From Spirochaetia bacterium (lineage in GTDB: Bacteria > Spirochaetota > Spirochaetia > Treponematales > Treponemataceae): DNA of 37,597 nucleotides. The stretch is taken from assembly GCA_900769325.1 (NCBI GenBank), contig CAAGGF010000072.1, forward strand, positions 1 to 37,597. Direction: 5' to 3'. The number at the start of each line of letters is the position of its first letter. Position 1 is the first letter of the stretch. The position numbers and the translations under genes were made by a program. The notes under the pieces are model-generated. The model did no database searches. It saw nothing but the letters and a program-made list of their open reading frames with translations, and had not been told where the DNA came from. Below are positions 15,878 to 23,417 of this stretch, piece after piece.

Positions 15878-16903
15878 TTATTTTATTGTTGCTTTTCTTG
15901 CGTCAGTAAAATCTTTTTCGAGCGTTGCATTTATTTCGTTTACAATGTTCTGAATGCATTTCTTTTTTCCAAGATTTTCAGTGTAAACTTTTATTTTGTC
16001 AAAATTTTTTGAATAAACATAGAGGCTTCCGTTTTTTCCTGAAAAATCAATTTGAATGGAAGGCGAATAAACATAAATTTCGTTATCAAAATAATTTTCA
16101 AGATTGACATTGACTTTTGCCGTAAAACCTGCATTTTTCTTTTCGGAGGTAACTTGAAATCCTGAATTAGTCAAGGCTTTTAAAACCGCTGAATAAACGG
16201 CTTTTCCCTGATCTTCTGTTACTTCGATGTAGACAGGGTTTTGACTTTTTACATCGTAAATAAATCCTGGAACTTTTGAAAGTTTTTGAAGTGTTGCATT
16301 GTATTTTTCATTTGTGAGTTTTTCTGATAAAAATTCTGCGTACGAAAGCTTGTCAAGAAAAATTATGCCTTTTTCAAGTGCAGTTTCAAGGAGAGTAATT
16401 TTTGCAAACGGTTCTTCACAGGATTCAGCTTTTTTCAAGAAGTTTAAAAAATCGTCTTTTGAAAGGCTTAGTTCTGTATCATACTGATTCCAGAGGTTTT
16501 CCCGTTTAATGTAGCAGAGACAGTGCCATTCTTTTTTCTTTTTGTCTTTCCACGGTTTTTCAAATTCTACAGAATTGAGGTGTATGTTTGAATTTAATCT
16601 TGTTGAAGTTTGGAGTTCTTTTTGTGTTTTAAAAGATTTTCCTTTTGCGTCTATTGTTTCTATGGCGTTGTAATGTGCTTCTTTTATTGAATTGACTCTT
16701 GTATCGAAAAAAAATGACATTTCGCTTAACGCATTTAGCCTTGCTTCGTCCTGGTTTTTCCCGATTCCTTCTTTTGTGATGAACTGTTCGTTTGGATAAA
16801 CAGATTCTAAGTTTAAAATCCATTCAGGAACCTGCTGTTTTTTTGCGGCAAATGCAGAAATTTCAATTAAAAATAAAAAAACAAGTGATAATTTTTTTTT
16901 CAT
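15878..16903 (-). CDS. LPP20-like secreted protein
   Basis: 341 aa. A signal peptide (MKKKLSLVFLFLIEISAFAA) leads into PEWILNLESVYPNEQFIT and KNQDEARLNALSEMSFFF, the arrangement of the LPP20 domain: exported protein, W near the start, then an alpha helix with DEAR/NAL. The middle (residues about 150-210) is helical and charged; a second domain from about 225 reads PVYIEVTEDQGKAVYSAVLKAL, like the small alpha-beta repeats of periplasmic adaptor proteins. No lipobox cysteine is seen, so it is probably periplasmic rather than a lipoprotein. The function of the family is unknown; spirochetes often have several copies. It has its own promoter very close to the ATG. Confidence 0.7.
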   Translation of the reverse strand: MKKKLSLVFLFLIEISAFAAKKQQVPEWILNLESVYPNEQFITKEGIGKNQDEARLNALSEMSFFFDTRVNSIKEAHYNAIETIDAKGKSFKTQKELQTSTRLNSNIHLNSVEFEKPWKDKKKKEWHCLCYIKRENLWNQYDTELSLSKDDFLNFLKKAESCEEPFAKITLLETALEKGIIFLDKLSYAEFLSEKLTNEKYNATLQKLSKVPGFIYDVKSQNPVYIEVTEDQGKAVYSAVLKALTNSGFQVTSEKKNAGFTAKVNVNLENYFDNEIYVYSPSIQIDFSGKNGSLYVYSKNFDKIKVYTENLGKKKCIQNIVNEINATLEKDFTDARKATIK

Positions 16904-16910
16904 AAGAGAA

Positions 16911-16939
16911 AGTATAGTAGGGAAGTTGAAAATTTACAA
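16911..16939 (-). promoter_or_regulatory. Promoter of the LPP20-like gene, predicted leaderless
   Basis: On the minus strand: TTGTAA (16939-16934), 17-bp spacer, TATACT (16916-16911). Only 7 nt (16910-16904) separate the -10 box from the ATG at 16903, so the mRNA should begin at or within a base of the start codon. Confidence 0.52.
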
Positions 16940-17008
16940 GAAAATTCAAAATTCTTATAAGTATAAAATTTTCTGACAAATCTTCAGCAGAATTAACGCT
17001 GTAAAATT

Positions 17009-17821
17009 TTAAAAGTCGTTCCTGTAAGGTCTTTTGCAGTTTTTGTACATAAAATTTGCAACGAAGAATCTTGAAACAAAGCGTGAAAAGAATGCCGAAC
17101 ATTTCCATTTGAATCTGAAGACGGCGATTTTCTTGTTTTTGAACGCTTTTTTAAGGCAGTCTGAAACGACTTTTTCAGGTTCTATTCCGTGGAGAACTTC
17201 TTTTCTGGCTCCGTTTGATGCGACATTTGCAAATTCCGTGCTTACGCTTCCTGGACATAGGGCACAGACTTTGATTTTTCTGTGTTTTAATTCTGCACTG
17301 AGCGCAATTGAAAAACTTAGTGTAAATGCTTTTGTTGCAGCATAAACTGCAAAATTTCCAAGAGGTGCAAAAGAAGCAAGGCTTGATGTATTTATAATGG
17401 TAGAATTTTCTTTCATAAACGCAAGTGTGTAGCCGCATACTCCCGTAAACGAAACACAGTTTAATTCGATCATTTGAAGTTCTTTTTCAACGGGAGTATT
17501 TTCAAACGGTCCGTAAGTTCCGAATCCTGCATTGTTCACTAAAAGTTCTACGGAAAATTCCTCTTTTTGAAATTCGTCGTCGAGGATTTTTTTGTAATTT
17601 TTTGCACCTTCAGAGCCTGAAAGGTCAATTTGGAAAACTTTTACTTCAGGTGAGTTTTTGATTTTTGAAATTTCTTCTTTGACAGAATCAAGTTTTTCTT
17701 TTCGGCGTGCTAAAAGCCATATTTCATCAAGGTTTAAATTTTGATATTTTTCTGCAATCTGAATTGCAAATTCTTTTCCCATCCCGGAACTTGAGCCGGT
17801 AATAATGCAAATTTTTCTCAT
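17009..17821 (-). CDS. Short-chain dehydrogenase/reductase
   Basis: 270 aa NAD(P)-dependent oxidoreductase of the classical SDR type. The cofactor loop is ITGSSSGMGKEFA; NNAGFGTYG is the structural NAG motif; the catalytic serine is in INTSSLASF and the YxxxK pair in YAATKAF. ALCPGSVSTEF follows the active site. LLARRKEKLDS after the second strand, with basic residues, suggests NADPH. The last 40 residues are basic and hydrophobic (FKWKCSAFFSRFVSRFFVANF), perhaps a membrane-associated end, which is less usual. Substrate cannot be told. It is transcribed divergently from the NagZ-like gene. Confidence 0.88.
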   Translation of the reverse strand: MRKICIITGSSSGMGKEFAIQIAEKYQNLNLDEIWLLARRKEKLDSVKEEISKIKNSPEVKVFQIDLSGSEGAKNYKKILDDEFQKEEFSVELLVNNAGFGTYGPFENTPVEKELQMIELNCVSFTGVCGYTLAFMKENSTIINTSSLASFAPLGNFAVYAATKAFTLSFSIALSAELKHRKIKVCALCPGSVSTEFANVASNGARKEVLHGIEPEKVVSDCLKKAFKNKKIAVFRFKWKCSAFFSRFVSRFFVANFMYKNCKRPYRNDF

Positions 17822-17827
17822 GCTTTT

Positions 17828-17856
17828 ATTTTACCACGGAACTTAAATTTTTTCGA
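17828..17856 (-). promoter_or_regulatory. Promoter of the SDR gene, predicted leaderless
   Basis: On the minus strand: TCGAAA (17856-17851), 17-bp spacer, TAAAAT (17833-17828), then 6 nt to the ATG at 17821. The -35 box is weak. No Shine-Dalgarno is present. Confidence 0.4.
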
Positions 17857-17859
17857 CCA

Positions 17860-17886
17860 TTGCGGCGAATCTTTTTTTTCTATAAA
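17860..17886 (+). promoter_or_regulatory. Possible promoter of the NagZ-like gene
   Basis: TATAAA (17881-17886) lies 9 nt before the ATG at 17896; TTGCGG (17860-17865) is 15 bp upstream of it, a short spacer. If used, the leader would be only about 3 nt. No ribosome site is seen. Confidence 0.3.
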
Positions 17887-17895
17887 ATTGTTGCC

Positions 17896-19239
17896 ATGAA
17901 AAACAAATTTTTTTTACAGAAAAAAATCTTTTTCCTTGTGCTGGCGATTTTTCTTTTTTTTAATTTTTCATGTAAAAATAAATATTATTCACAGTCAGAA
18001 CAAAAATTAAAAGAAACCCTTTCAGATATTTATTCCAAATCTGATGAAAAATCAAAAATCAATTTAGCCGTCGAAGAATATCTTTCATCTCTTTCTTTAA
18101 TTCAGCGTATTTGTCAGCTTTTTATCATAAATCTTGAAGGAAACGAAAAATTTATTCCTGTTGAATTTGAATATGAAGTTTCAAAAGACAAAAATGATTC
18201 TAATGCACTGATTCCAGCCGGTTATCTTTTTTTCAGTTACAATATAAATTCTTCCCCGGAAAAAATAATCGATTTTACAGATTCAATAAAAAATTACTGT
18301 TCAGAAAGAAATCTTGTGCCTCCGTTTCTTTCAATCGACCAGGAAGGCGGACTTGTAAACAGGTTAAAAGATGTTTCAGGGCCTTTACCGTCTGCAAAAC
18401 GCGTTTCAGAATGTCTTTCAGTAAAAGATTCGTATCGTCTTTACAGTCTTCAGGCTTTCCAGATGAATTGTCTTGGCTTTAATCTTAATTTTTTCCCGCT
18501 TGCAGAAATTTCAACAGATAAAAACGAAGGATTTTTAAATGGCCGAAGTTTTGGCTTGGAAAATCAGGTTATTTCGTACGGAAGGGCAGCAATAAACGCT
18601 TTTTCCCACAATTCAATCGCTTCAGTTTTAAAGCATTTTCCCGGAAATTCAAATGTTGACCCGCATACAGGGCTTCCAGAAATTGACTTGTCTCTCAAGG
18701 AACTTGAAAAAAGTCTTGAAGGTTTTAAAAATCTTATTTCCTACAGTCCAGAAGGAGTTCTTTTAAGTCATGCAAAAACTTTGTCATTTGACTCGGAAAA
18801 TCCTGCGTGTTTTTCAAAAAAATGGATTTCAGAAAGGCTTGTAGACGATTTTGGCTTTAACGGAATTGTTTTTTCAGATGATATTTTTATGGCGGCTTTA
18901 AATAAAAACGGTTTCCCGCCAGAAAAGGCATCTTTAATGGCATTAAAAGCCGGAGTTGACTGCATTATGATTTCTGAAAAAAGATTTGCAAAAAGTGCAG
19001 GTATTATTTATGAACATTTACAGCAAGATTCTTCGCTTCTTGAAAAAATCAATGCTTCAGCTAAAAAAATGATTGAATTTAAAATTAAATATAAAATTCT
19101 TTCGCTTTCAAAAGATGAAAATTCTTTCTATCATATTGTGCCTCAAAAACTGAACGAAAAACAAATTCGTCTTGAAAAATTTTATAAAGCAAAAGAAGAA
19201 AATGTTCGTTTTTATCTAGAGCATTTTTCAAAAAGGTAA
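17896..19239 (+). CDS. NagZ-like glycoside hydrolase family 3 lipoprotein
   Basis: 447 aa. A lipoprotein signal peptide ends in FNFSC, with C26 the lipidated cysteine. The GH3 barrel has FLSIDQEGGLVNRLKD, LKHFPGNSNVDPHTGLPEID, EGVLLSHAKTLSF and FNGIVFSDDIFMAAL (D the likely nucleophile). The acid/base loop keeps the D-x-H dyad of NagZ, though KHFPG is followed by NSN instead of HGD. Likely role: beta-N-acetylglucosaminidase acting on peptidoglycan fragments or other aminosugar glycans at the cell envelope. Unlike cytoplasmic NagZ it is exported and about 100 aa longer. I start it at ATG 17896, not at 17860, because the signal peptide begins there. Confidence 0.86.
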   Translation: MKNKFFLQKKIFFLVLAIFLFFNFSCKNKYYSQSEQKLKETLSDIYSKSDEKSKINLAVEEYLSSLSLIQRICQLFIINLEGNEKFIPVEFEYEVSKDKNDSNALIPAGYLFFSYNINSSPEKIIDFTDSIKNYCSERNLVPPFLSIDQEGGLVNRLKDVSGPLPSAKRVSECLSVKDSYRLYSLQAFQMNCLGFNLNFFPLAEISTDKNEGFLNGRSFGLENQVISYGRAAINAFSHNSIASVLKHFPGNSNVDPHTGLPEIDLSLKELEKSLEGFKNLISYSPEGVLLSHAKTLSFDSENPACFSKKWISERLVDDFGFNGIVFSDDIFMAALNKNGFPPEKASLMALKAGVDCIMISEKRFAKSAGIIYEHLQQDSSLLEKINASAKKMIEFKIKYKILSLSKDENSFYHIVPQKLNEKQIRLEKFYKAKEENVRFYLEHFSKR

Positions 19240-19243
19240 TTTT

Positions 19244-20089
19244 ATGAAAAAAAACAAAACTGAAGGGCAGAAAAAACTTACAGGAAAAGACGGTTTTGAA
19301 AAATTTTATGAGGAGATTTTTAAAGACCGCTGGGAAAATTTAAAAACATCTCTTCTCGATGAAAGCGTTTATGCAACAATTTGTCACGATGGATGCGAAC
19401 AATATTTTTTAGATCCTGCAAGCGTTTTTGCATCTTCTCTTTTGCCTGTTAAAAATGCAGAAAAAATTCTTGATTTGTGTGCAGCACCGGGCGGAAAAAC
19501 TTTAGTTCTTGCATCAAAAATGAACGAAAATTCAGTTCTTTTTTCAAATGAAAGGTCTTTTCAGCGCAAGCAGAGGCTTTTTCAGGTCTGCAAATCTTCT
19601 TTGCCAGAAGGAATTTTCAATAAAGTAAAAATTTCATGTTCAGACGGAAAGAAATGGTGCTTGACTCAAAAAGAATGTTTTGACAGTATTTTGCTCGATG
19701 CTCCCTGTTCTTCAGAGCGTCATGTTTTAAAGGATTCAAAATATCTTGATTCTTGGTCGCCATCCAGAATAAAAAGCCTTGCGATGGAGCAGTGGGCCTT
19801 GATTTCTTCTGCGTACAGACTTTTAGCCACGAACGGATTTTTGCTTTATTCAACCTGTGCCCTGTCTTTTCAGGAAAACGACGGAATAATCGAACGGCTT
19901 TTAAAGAAATTTCCAGATTCTTCTCTCGTATATGAAAATCTTGAGCCTTCTTTTCCAGAAGAAATTCAAAAATTCTGTAAAATGCCTTTTATTCCGGTTT
20001 TTGAACGCACGCCGTTTGGTTTTCACATTCTTCCAGACAAAAATAATGGTTCAGGTCCAATCTGGTTTTCTCTGATTCAGAAAAAATAA
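19244..20089 (+). CDS. RsmB/NSUN-type RNA m5C methyltransferase
   Basis: 281 aa SAM-dependent cytosine-5 RNA methyltransferase. Motif I is LDLCAAPGGKTLVLASKM; motif IV DAPCSSERHVL and motif VI LYSTCALSFQEND carry the two cysteines of the two-cysteine mechanism. The N-terminal NusB-like domain of RsmB and the PUA-like tail of RsmF are both absent. The wording PCSSERH rather than PCSGEG, and the short length, resemble the NSUN3/NSUN4 branch. The target is probably rRNA, but which cytidine is unknown. It starts 4 nt after the NagZ-like stop, with AGG upstream inside that gene's end. Confidence 0.87.
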   Translation: MKKNKTEGQKKLTGKDGFEKFYEEIFKDRWENLKTSLLDESVYATICHDGCEQYFLDPASVFASSLLPVKNAEKILDLCAAPGGKTLVLASKMNENSVLFSNERSFQRKQRLFQVCKSSLPEGIFNKVKISCSDGKKWCLTQKECFDSILLDAPCSSERHVLKDSKYLDSWSPSRIKSLAMEQWALISSAYRLLATNGFLLYSTCALSFQENDGIIERLLKKFPDSSLVYENLEPSFPEEIQKFCKMPFIPVFERTPFGFHILPDKNNGSGPIWFSLIQKK

Positions 20090-20163
20090 AAATGGCTGTT
20101 CAAAATTGAATTTTTCTTGAAAAATATTAAAATTGATTTTTTTTTGATTCCGTTTTTAATAAA

Positions 20164-20192
20164 TTGTAAAATTTATGAAAATATGATATACT
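20164..20192 (+). promoter_or_regulatory. Promoter of the HD-GYP gene
   Basis: TTGTAA (20164-20169), 17-bp spacer, TATACT (20187-20192) with an extended TGA just before it. The transcript would start near 20199, 16 nt before the ATG. A small TTTTTC/GAAAAA hairpin upstream (about 20111-20126) may end the preceding unit. Confidence 0.56.
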
Positions 20193-20214
20193 ATTTTAAA
20201 ATAGTGGTTATATC

Positions 20215-21489
20215 ATGGAAAAATCAGTAAATCATAATGAAGCATTAGAAAAAGTTGTAGAATTCGACCAGAACATTTATGACATTCAGGATATAGACAT
20301 TCTTCTTGAGCGCATTTTGTCTGAAATCCGTAAAATAGTTAAGGCAGATGCCGGGTCAATTTATGTAGTCGAAGATAAAAATCTTGTCATAAAATACGCA
20401 CAGAATGACACTCAACTTAGGGAACTTCAGCCGGGAGAAAAACTTCCTTACAAATCATTTTCTTTTCCAATAAACGAAAAATCAATTGCAGGGTATGTTG
20501 CCTATACCGGTAAGCCTCTTATAATAGACGATGCCTACAATATCCCGGAAGAACTTCCGTACAAATTCAACAAGCAGACTGATTTAACTACAAACTACCG
20601 TACAAAATCTATTTATACAATTCCGTTAAAAATGCCTGACGGTAAGATCGTAGGCGTCCTTCAGATTATAAATGCCCTCGACGAAAACGGCAAAATTCGT
20701 TCTTTTTCAATTCAGGACGGAATTTACATAAATCATTTTGCTACAAACTGCGAACAGGCGTTAAAACAGACTAAACAGACCGAACGCAATTTCAAGAAAA
20801 TGCTTAAACTTTCCGAATTCCGCGATCCAAAAGAAACTTACCGTCATGTAGAACGGGTTTCTCTTTTTGCTGTAGAAATTTATGACCGCTGGGCATTTGA
20901 CCACAATATTCCAAATAATGTTCAGGAGCATTTCAGGGATAATTTGAAAATTGCCTCAAAATTCCACGATATCGGAAAAGTCGGAATTTCAGATTTAATT
21001 TTAAAAAAGCCTGCCCGCTTTACGGACGAAGAAAGGTCTATAATGAAAGGGCACACGGCTTTAGGAGCAATGCTTTTCCATCCGTCAGAATCAGATTTAG
21101 ACCAGATGACCGAAGATATCGCCCTTTACCATCACGAATATTGGGACGGAAGCGAAAACGGTTATCCTGGAAAAATAAATCTTGATACTCTGGAAACTTT
21201 CAACGAAGAAACAAATGAAAAATCCAGATACGAAATAGGCGAGGCACTGACTGTTTCCCAGCATTTAAAAGGTGAAGAAATTCCTCTGGCTGCAAGAATT
21301 GTCGCTGTTGCAGATGTTTTTGATGCACTTTCTCACAGAAGATGCTATAAAGAAGCATGGAGCATAGAAGATTGTTTTCAGGAAATTCAGCGCAGTTCTG
21401 GAACGCAGTTTGACCCGGAAGTTGTCCTTTCATTTTTGAAAATAAAAGACAGAATTTGTGCGATTCTTCTTGCAAATCAGGATGATTAG
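20215..21489 (+). CDS. GAF and HD-GYP domain protein (putative cyclic di-GMP phosphodiesterase)
   Basis: 424 aa. The N-terminal half (about 20-185) is a GAF domain: LLERILSEIRKIVKADAGSI, then IAGYVAYTGKPLII and IYTIPLKMPDGKIVGVLQII. The C-terminal HD-GYP domain has RHVERVS, KFHDIGKVG, KGHTALGAM, LYHHEYWDG, GYPG and IVAVADVFDAL, so all metal ligands are present. HD-GYP enzymes hydrolyse cyclic di-GMP; the GAF domain would sense a small ligand. Two features are unusual: two extra residues inside the HHExxDGxGYP motif (DGSENGYPG), and about 25 extra residues between GYPG and EEIPLAARI. No receiver or output domain. Single-gene unit; its stop overlaps the convergent DUF188 gene by 4 nt. Confidence 0.91.
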   Translation: MEKSVNHNEALEKVVEFDQNIYDIQDIDILLERILSEIRKIVKADAGSIYVVEDKNLVIKYAQNDTQLRELQPGEKLPYKSFSFPINEKSIAGYVAYTGKPLIIDDAYNIPEELPYKFNKQTDLTTNYRTKSIYTIPLKMPDGKIVGVLQIINALDENGKIRSFSIQDGIYINHFATNCEQALKQTKQTERNFKKMLKLSEFRDPKETYRHVERVSLFAVEIYDRWAFDHNIPNNVQEHFRDNLKIASKFHDIGKVGISDLILKKPARFTDEERSIMKGHTALGAMLFHPSESDLDQMTEDIALYHHEYWDGSENGYPGKINLDTLETFNEETNEKSRYEIGEALTVSQHLKGEEIPLAARIVAVADVFDALSHRRCYKEAWSIEDCFQEIQRSSGTQFDPEVVLSFLKIKDRICAILLANQDD

Positions 21490-21941
21490 TTTTCCTGATA
21501 TATTTTTTTCAGAGTTTTTTCAAAGCATTCCTTAAATTTTTCAAGTTCTTTCGTGCCGTAATTTTTTTCTTTAGAGCCTGAAAATCCAAGTTGTGCAAGG
21601 TTAAAATCGTAATTTCGTTCTTCAACTTTTTCTTTGATATTTTCTTTTGAAAAGCAGGTTCCGCGATCGTTGATTGTTTTTATGTTTTTTTGAACGAGCC
21701 GTTCGGCAAGAAGAATGTCGCGTGTTATTGCAATGTCTTTTTCTGTTGTATTTTCAAAAATTATGTTGTCAGCAGAATCTTTTGTGTTTTCTGCAAGAAT
21801 CATTTTGAAATTGTTTTTATCTGATTTTATAGGTCTGTTTGCAACGAAAATCAGCTCAAGACAGTTTTTTTCTGCATAATCAAGGAGAAAGTTTTTCAAA
21901 AGGGTAGGAAAGGAATCTGCATCAACCCAGACTTTTATCAT
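21486..21941 (-). CDS. YaiI/YqxD family protein (DUF188)
   Basis: 151 aa. It begins MIKVWVDADSFPTLLKNFLL, the DUF188 signature, and continues with LIFVANRPI, DIAITRDILLAERLV and INDRGTCFSKENIKE. The acidic residues (VDAD, TRD) match the PIN-like nuclease fold proposed for this family, whose cellular role is unknown. It is the last gene of the infC operon and its ATG overlaps the zapA stop as ATGA. Usual length. Confidence 0.88.
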   Translation of the reverse strand: MIKVWVDADSFPTLLKNFLLDYAEKNCLELIFVANRPIKSDKNNFKMILAENTKDSADNIIFENTTEKDIAITRDILLAERLVQKNIKTINDRGTCFSKENIKEKVEERNYDFNLAQLGFSGSKEKNYGTKELEKFKECFEKTLKKIYQEN

Positions 21942-22243
21942 AAAACTTCATCCAGCGTTTTTATAAGGCTTGAAACGATTTTTTCGTCTTCGTTTGTTTC
22001 TGAAGTTTTTAATGTATTTTTGAATTTTGCGTTTTTTTCTTTTTCTTTAAAAAGTTCATCGCAAAGCATTATTCCAGAGAGAATTGAAGTTTGGAGTGCA
22101 TTTTGAAGTGTTGCATTTTTTGAAACATTTTCGACAATGCGTTTGTAGTAGCCGAGCATTCTTTCAAGGTATTTAGAATCTTCGTTTGCGGTAATTGAGA
22201 ATGATGTTCCAAGAATGTCAATCTGAAGCGAGCCTTTTTGCAT
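21938..22243 (-). CDS. zapA: Cell division protein ZapA
   Basis: 101 aa. The N-terminal beta-rich head LQIDILGTSFSITANEDSKYLERMLGYYK is the ZapA signature; the rest is a helix that would form the ZapA tetramer coiled coil (SILSGIMLCDELFKEKEKNA). ZapA binds FtsZ and bundles filaments in the Z ring. It lies between a coiled-coil gene (18 nt upstream) and DUF188 (4-nt overlap), at the end of the ribosomal operon. Confidence 0.8.
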   Translation of the reverse strand: MQKGSLQIDILGTSFSITANEDSKYLERMLGYYKRIVENVSKNATLQNALQTSILSGIMLCDELFKEKEKNAKFKNTLKTSETNEDEKIVSSLIKTLDEVL

Positions 22244-22260
22244 AAAATTTCCCTGGAAAT

Positions 22261-22797
22261 TTAAAAAATATCAAACTGATCGCTTTCAGATGCAGTTTCA
22301 TTAGATTCTTCTGGAAAGGCTTCTGTTTCTGGTATTTCCTGCTCGGTAATATCTAAAGCGGAATTAAAATAGTTTGATTCGAAAGGATCGTTATTTTGTG
22401 CACTTTGTTCTTGTGCTTGAGAATTCGGTTGTGAATTTTGAAAATTTGTCTGGTTCAGAAGATTATTTTCTTGGTGTAAAAGATTTTCTTCTTGAACTTG
22501 AACAGGTTTTTGTTCTGTTTGTATTGAAACGGATTCTGTTTGTAAAGGCTTTCCGGCTGAATGCAATACAGAATTTTCTATTGCATTCAACCGGTTTAAG
22601 GCGTGAAGAATGCCGTTTTCGATTTTTGACTGCTCCGACTCGAAAGAAGAAAGCTGCTCCGACTTGGTTGAAAGCGCATTTGTGAGCTCGGCACATTTAC
22701 TGCGAAGAGCATCGTTTTCAGCCTGCAGCTGCTTTATTTTATTTGCAGCACTTTCTATTTTTTCTTGAAGAAGCAAAATCTGATCGAAAGTAATCAT
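22261..22797 (-). CDS. Coiled-coil protein upstream of zapA, possible ZapB-like partner
   Basis: 178 aa. Residues about 3-80 form a continuous predicted coiled coil (LLQEKIESAANKIKQLQAEN, ALRSKCAELTNAL), similar in kind to ZapB, which links ZapA to the nucleoid side of the Z ring. Residues 90-150 are rich in Q and N (NNLLNQTNFQNSQPNSQAQ) with no predicted fold; the end is acidic. I do not recognise the family by name. The ZapB-like role is inferred from shape and from the 18-nt distance to zapA. It follows rplT by 28 nt. Confidence 0.62.
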   Translation of the reverse strand: MITFDQILLLQEKIESAANKIKQLQAENDALRSKCAELTNALSTKSEQLSSFESEQSKIENGILHALNRLNAIENSVLHSAGKPLQTESVSIQTEQKPVQVQEENLLHQENNLLNQTNFQNSQPNSQAQEQSAQNNDPFESNYFNSALDITEQEIPETEAFPEESNETASESDQFDIF

Positions 22798-22825
22798 ATC
22801 TTTACACCTCTTTTGTTTTTGCTTT

Positions 22826-23185
22826 TTATGCGTTTAAAGCTTTTTTAGCCTGTTCTACAACTGCTTTGAAAGCAACTGGATCTTCTATTGCCATGTTAGA
22901 AAGCGCTTTTCTGTTGATTTTGATTCCAGCTTTTGTGCAACCGTCGATGAAACGAGAGTACGAAAGACCTTCATCTCTAACTGCTGCGTTAATTCTGGAA
23001 ATCCAAAGTGAACGGAAATTGCTTTTTTTGTCGTGGCGGTCAACATAAGCGTGATTTAAAGCTTTTGTAACTGCATCTTTTGCTGGTTTATAATTTGACT
23101 TTCTGTCGCCGATAAAACCTTTTGCAAGTTTTAAAATTTTTGAGCGGCGATTTTTTCTTTTTGTTCCGTCTATTGCTCTTGACAT
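22826..23185 (-). CDS. rplT: 50S ribosomal protein L20
   Basis: 119 aa, full length. MSRAIDGTKRKNRRSKILKL, AKGFIGDRKSNYKPAKDAV, RDKKSNFRSLWISRINAA-type region, and GLSYSRFIDGCTKAGI are the L20 blocks. It binds 23S rRNA early in 50S assembly; L20 represses its own operon in E. coli and B. subtilis. It starts 13 nt after the L35 stop, with GAGG at the start. Confidence 0.98.
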   Translation of the reverse strand: MSRAIDGTKRKNRRSKILKLAKGFIGDRKSNYKPAKDAVTKALNHAYVDRHDKKSNFRSLWISRINAAVRDEGLSYSRFIDGCTKAGIKINRKALSNMAIEDPVAFKAVVEQAKKALNA

Positions 23186-23198
23186 CTTTTACTCCTCA

Positions 23199-23399
23199 TT
23201 AACCGTATGGAAGCATCTGCTTGCGGATTTTCTTTGCATCAGCTTCTGCTACATAACCAGTTTCTCGAAGCTGTCTTTTTCTTTTTGGTGAACGCTTTGT
23301 CAAAATATGACGAAGGTTCTGTTTTTTGTGTTTAACTTTTCCTGTACCAGTCAGGCTGTATCTTTTTGCAGCCGACTTTTTTGTCTTCTGTTTAGGCAT
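23199..23399 (-). CDS. rpmI: 50S ribosomal protein L35
   Basis: 66 aa, highly basic. PKQKTKKSAAKRYSLTGTGK and HILTKRSPKRKRQLR are standard for L35. Second gene of the infC-rpmI-rplT unit, 18 nt after infC, ribosome site GAGG before the ATG. Confidence 0.98.
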   Translation of the reverse strand: MPKQKTKKSAAKRYSLTGTGKVKHKKQNLRHILTKRSPKRKRQLRETGYVAEADAKKIRKQMLPYG

Positions 23400-23417
23400 T
23401 ATTTTACCTCAAAAATT

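Noticed and set aside
16904..17008. Small gene between the SDR and LPP20-like genes
   Set aside because: No open frame with a start and ribosome site; the gap is filled by the LPP20 promoter and AT-rich sequence.
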